From: Syntrophales bacterium
GTDB taxonomy: Bacteria; Desulfobacterota; Syntrophia; Syntrophales; UBA2192
Length of the DNA: 7,576 bases
Assembly: GCA_025454095.1 (NCBI GenBank)
Contig: JALOPC010000082.1
Coordinates: forward strand, 1 to 7,576
Reading direction: 5' to 3'
Shown here: in pieces, positions 5,000-7,576 of the stretch
Position numbering within the stretch: position 1 is the stretch's first letter
Layout of the letters: each line of letters begins with the position of its first letter
The notes under the pieces: model-generated
The model's database searches: none
Told to the model about the DNA's origin: nothing
Seen by the model: only the letters and a program-made list of their open reading frames with translations
Made by a program: the position numbers and the translations under genes

Positions 5000-6790
5000 A
5001 TGAAGAAGCCTCCCGGGCGGGACGCCGCCGCCACGGAAAAAAGACGCAAGGACACCGCAACGAAGAGACCCGCCGGCAAGCACCCTGCGCCGAAGACGTC
5101 GCGGATCAGGACCTTCGACCCCGACTCGCTCCTCAATTGCATGGACGGGATGGTGTACGTGGCTTCCCCCGACTACCGGATCGAATACATGAATGACGCG
5201 GCCCTTCGGAGGGTCGGGCGGGACATGACCGGCAAGCGCTGCTTCAAGGTCTTTCACGGCCTCGAGGCGCCCTGCTCCTGGTGTGTCGCGGAACTCGTCC
5301 GGCAGGGACAGACTTTCCGGATGGAGATCCAGGGGCAGTTGGACCGGCGCTGGTATTCGAGCGTGCTCACCCCCCTGCCCCGCAGGGACGGCACGGTGTC
5401 CGTCCAGGCCCTGGTGTTCGACATCACGGACCAGAAGCAGGCCCAGGCCGCGCTGTCGCAGAACGATGCTCTCCTGAGGAGCATCATCCAGGCCGCCCCG
5501 ACGGGCATCGGGATGGTCAAAAACCGCATGATCGAATGGACCAACGAACAGATCACTCAGATCACGGGATACACGCCGGGGGAACTCAAGGGGAAAAGCG
5601 CGAGGATTCTCTACCCCAGCGACGAGGAATTCGACCGCGTCGGCCGGCACAAGTACGCCGAGATCCGGAGCAGGGGCACCGGCAGCATCGTGACGGCCTG
5701 GCAGCGCAAGGACGGCAGCACCGCCAACATCTTCCTGAGTTCGACCCCCATCGATCCCGGCGACCTCTCGGCCGGAGTTGTCTTCACGGCCCTGGACATC
5801 ACGGAGAAGAAGAAGGTCCAGGACGAGCTCTGGAGGAGCGAGGAAAAATATCGTGCCCTGTTCGAAAATGCCGTGATGGGCATTTTCCAGAGCACTCCCG
5901 ACGGGCGCTTCCTCAGCGTCAACCCCGCCACGGCGAAGATGTGCGGCTTCGATTCCCCGGAGGAGATGGTGGACTCCGTCACCGACATCGCCGCCCAGCA
6001 CTACGTCGACCCCGCCGAAAGGGACCTGTTCATCCGGGACATCGAGGCGCACGGATTCGTCCGGAACTTCGAGCACCGCACGTTCCGCAAGGACGGGAGC
6101 GTCTTCTGGGTTTCCGTCAACGCGCGCGCGGTGCGGGACCGGCAGGGCCGCATCACGCACTACGAGGGGACCCACGAGGACATCCAGGCACGCAAGGAAG
6201 CCGAGGCGGCCCTGCGGGCAAGCGAGGAGCGCTTCGAAAAGATCTTCCATTTCAGCCCTGTCCCGGTTGCCGTCTCCACGATCGACGAGGGGCGCTTCGT
6301 CGAGGTGAACGACCGGTTCGTGGAAGCCTTCGGCTATCGACGGGACGAGATCGTCGGCCGCACGTCGGCGGAACTCGGGTTCTGGGACGAGCGGACCGGG
6401 CGCGGCGGCGTGCACCGGAAACTCCGCGAGACGGACTCCGTACGGAACGTGCCGATGCAATTCCGGACCCGATCCGGGGAGTACCGGACGGGCCTGTGGT
6501 CCGGCGAGATCGTCCGCCTGGGGGAGCGGGACGTCCTGCTTTCCATCCTGAATGACGTCACCGAACGAAAGGAAGCCGAAGAGAAGTACCAGAGCATCCT
6601 CGCCGAAATCGACGAGTTCTACTACGAGACGGACCTCCGGGGGAACCTGACGTTTTTCAACGATGCCGCCTGCAGCATCATCGGCTACAGCCGCGACGAG
6701 CTCCAGGGGATGAACAACCGGGACTACGCGACGCCGGAATCGTCCGCAAGGACGGATCCCGCCGCACGCTGGAGATATCGGCCACCCTGA
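5000..6790 (+). CDS. multi-PAS sensor (probable histidine kinase), N-terminal part ending at a frameshift
   Basis: This is the upstream part of a large cytoplasmic sensor. The ATG at 5000 follows AGGA (4988-4991) at good spacing; the open frame above it reads as low-complexity non-protein. Residues 1-38 are a basic Lys/Arg/Pro/Ala tail with no membrane segment. Then come PAS1 (about 41-150), PAS2 (156-275), PAS3 (280-403), PAS4 (408-527) and the first part of PAS5 (528-580). Each complete domain ends in the usual DITxxK-type linker (DITDQKQ, DITEKKK, DVTERKE). PAS1 carries Cys81 and a PCSWC motif (Cys92, Cys95), as in a set of deltaproteobacterial PAS domains. After Glu580 the frame gives 16 unrelated residues and a stop at 6790, while the PAS5 continuation lies in another frame from 6742. 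No catalytic domain is present in the window, so 'kinase' is inferred from architecture. It is unlinked in function to the transporter as far as can be seen. Confidence 0.8.
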   Translation: MKKPPGRDAAATEKRRKDTATKRPAGKHPAPKTSRIRTFDPDSLLNCMDGMVYVASPDYRIEYMNDAALRRVGRDMTGKRCFKVFHGLEAPCSWCVAELVRQGQTFRMEIQGQLDRRWYSSVLTPLPRRDGTVSVQALVFDITDQKQAQAALSQNDALLRSIIQAAPTGIGMVKNRMIEWTNEQITQITGYTPGELKGKSARILYPSDEEFDRVGRHKYAEIRSRGTGSIVTAWQRKDGSTANIFLSSTPIDPGDLSAGVVFTALDITEKKKVQDELWRSEEKYRALFENAVMGIFQSTPDGRFLSVNPATAKMCGFDSPEEMVDSVTDIAAQHYVDPAERDLFIRDIEAHGFVRNFEHRTFRKDGSVFWVSVNARAVRDRQGRITHYEGTHEDIQARKEAEAALRASEERFEKIFHFSPVPVAVSTIDEGRFVEVNDRFVEAFGYRRDEIVGRTSAELGFWDERTGRGGVHRKLRETDSVRNVPMQFRTRSGEYRTGLWSGEIVRLGERDVLLSILNDVTERKEAEEKYQSILAEIDEFYYETDLRGNLTFFNDAACSIIGYSRDELQGMNNRDYATPESSARTDPAARWRYRPP

Positions 6791-7576
6791 AGCGGGACGC
6801 CAAGGGAAACCCCGTGGGTTTCCGCGGCCTGGGCCGCGACGTGAGCCGGCGCAGGGAGGCCGAGGAGGCCCTGCGCCTCAGCGAGGAGCGTTACCGCGCG
6901 ATCTTCGAGAACTCGCTCGTGGGCATCTTCCAGTCCACGCCGGAGGGGCGCTACATCAGCGTCAACCCCGCGTTTACACGGATCTACGGCTACGAGTCGC
7001 CCAAAGACGTGATCGATTCCATCACGGACATCGGCAGTCAGATCTTCGTCGACGCGGAAGACCGGAAACGCTGCCTGTCCGTCCTGCGGGAGACGGGGGT
7101 CCTGGAGCGGTTCGAAACGCGGACGCGGCGCAAGGACGGCCTCGTCATCTGGGTGACGATCAACTCCCGCACCGTCCGGGACAAGGAAGGCCGGACCCTG
7201 TTCATCGAGGGGGTCGTCGAGGACATTACGGAACAGAAGAAGGCCGAAGAGGCCCTGAAACTCGACGAGCAGCGCCTCGAGGCCCTGCAGACGCTGAACC
7301 AGATGAACCGGGCAACCATCCAGGAACTGTGCGACTTTGCCCTGGAGGAAGGCGTACGGCTCACCGGCAGCAAGATCGGCTACCTCGCATTCCTCAACGA
7401 GGACGAGTCGGTCATGACGATGTTCTCCTGGTCCCGGAGCGCCATGGAGCAGTGCTTCGTGCGCAACCTCACGGACATTTTCCCCGTCGACATGACGGGC
7501 CTCTGGGGTGAAGCGGTCCGCCAGCGGCGCCCCGTCATCACCAACGACTACGCAGCCCCCAACCCCCTCAAGAAGG
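6742..7576 (+). CDS. multi-PAS sensor, downstream part: end of PAS5, PAS6 and start of a GAF domain; runs off the window
   Basis: Reading from 6742 in the frame shifted against the upstream part, 278 codons are open to the window edge. VRKDGSRRTLEISATL and a GRDVSRRREAEEAL linker (to about 6870) complete PAS5. PAS6 (about 6871-7258) begins SEERYRAIFENSLVGIFQST and closes with EDITEQKKAEEAL; it closely resembles PAS3 of the upstream part. From about 7260, LEALQTLNQMNRATIQELC leads into a GAF domain with GSKIGYLAFLNEDES, TGLWGEAVRQRRPVITNDY and APNPLKK, typical of deltaproteobacterial sensor kinases, which usually continue into HisKA and ATPase domains. This stretch has no good start of its own; the nearest in-frame candidate is a GTG at 6841 without a clear ribosome site. 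It is therefore best read as the same gene after a frameshifting deletion. If the lesion is real, this half is probably not translated. Confidence 0.75.

Noticed and set aside
4763..6460. Minus-strand open frame of 565 codons opposite the PAS sensor gene
   Set aside because: No domain is recognisable, and the plus strand encodes clear tandem PAS domains.

Overview
The window looks like the chromosome of a high-GC Gram-negative bacterium. The best guess is a member of the old Deltaproteobacteria (Desulfobacterota, for example a Syntrophales-type anaerobe). The reasons are an arabinose-5-phosphate isomerase of the LPS/Kdo type, a three-gene TRAP transporter, and a soluble kinase with many PAS domains and a GAF domain of a kind common in that group. 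The lineage is inferred from protein style, not from a marker gene.

Layout. Positions 1-381 (minus strand) hold all but the C-terminus of a YjbQ/UPF0047 protein. Positions 382-748 are a divergent intergenic region. It contains a strikingly structured 159-bp element (445-603) whose two halves fold back on each other through a nearly continuous interrupted stem enclosing smaller hairpins, then a candidate promoter with a perfect 10-bp palindrome on its -10 region. Four plus-strand genes follow: a KdsD/KpsF/GutQ-type sugar-phosphate isomerase (749-1771), then the TRAP transporter genes dctP (1840-2865), dctQ (2978-3478) and dctM (3478-4770). A likely intrinsic terminator separates the isomerase from dctP. 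A 15-bp perfect stem-loop separates dctP from dctQ. dctQ and dctM overlap by one base.

After a 229-bp gap, a plus-strand multi-PAS sensor gene starts at 5000 and runs off the window. It is broken by a frameshift near 6740, inside its fifth PAS domain. About 25 residues of that domain are missing compared with its sister domains, so this looks like a short deletion (3n+1 bases) rather than a one-base slip. The second reading frame carries the end of PAS5, a complete PAS6 and the start of a GAF domain.

How it fits together. DctP captures an organic acid in the periplasm and DctQM import it with a Na+ gradient. The isomerase may serve Kdo/LPS synthesis, or may handle a phosphorylated sugar linked to the imported substrate; the sequence does not decide. 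Nothing ties the PAS kinase to the transporter except position. No phage, CRISPR, IS or toxin-antitoxin gene was seen. The least explained part is the structured element at 445-603.
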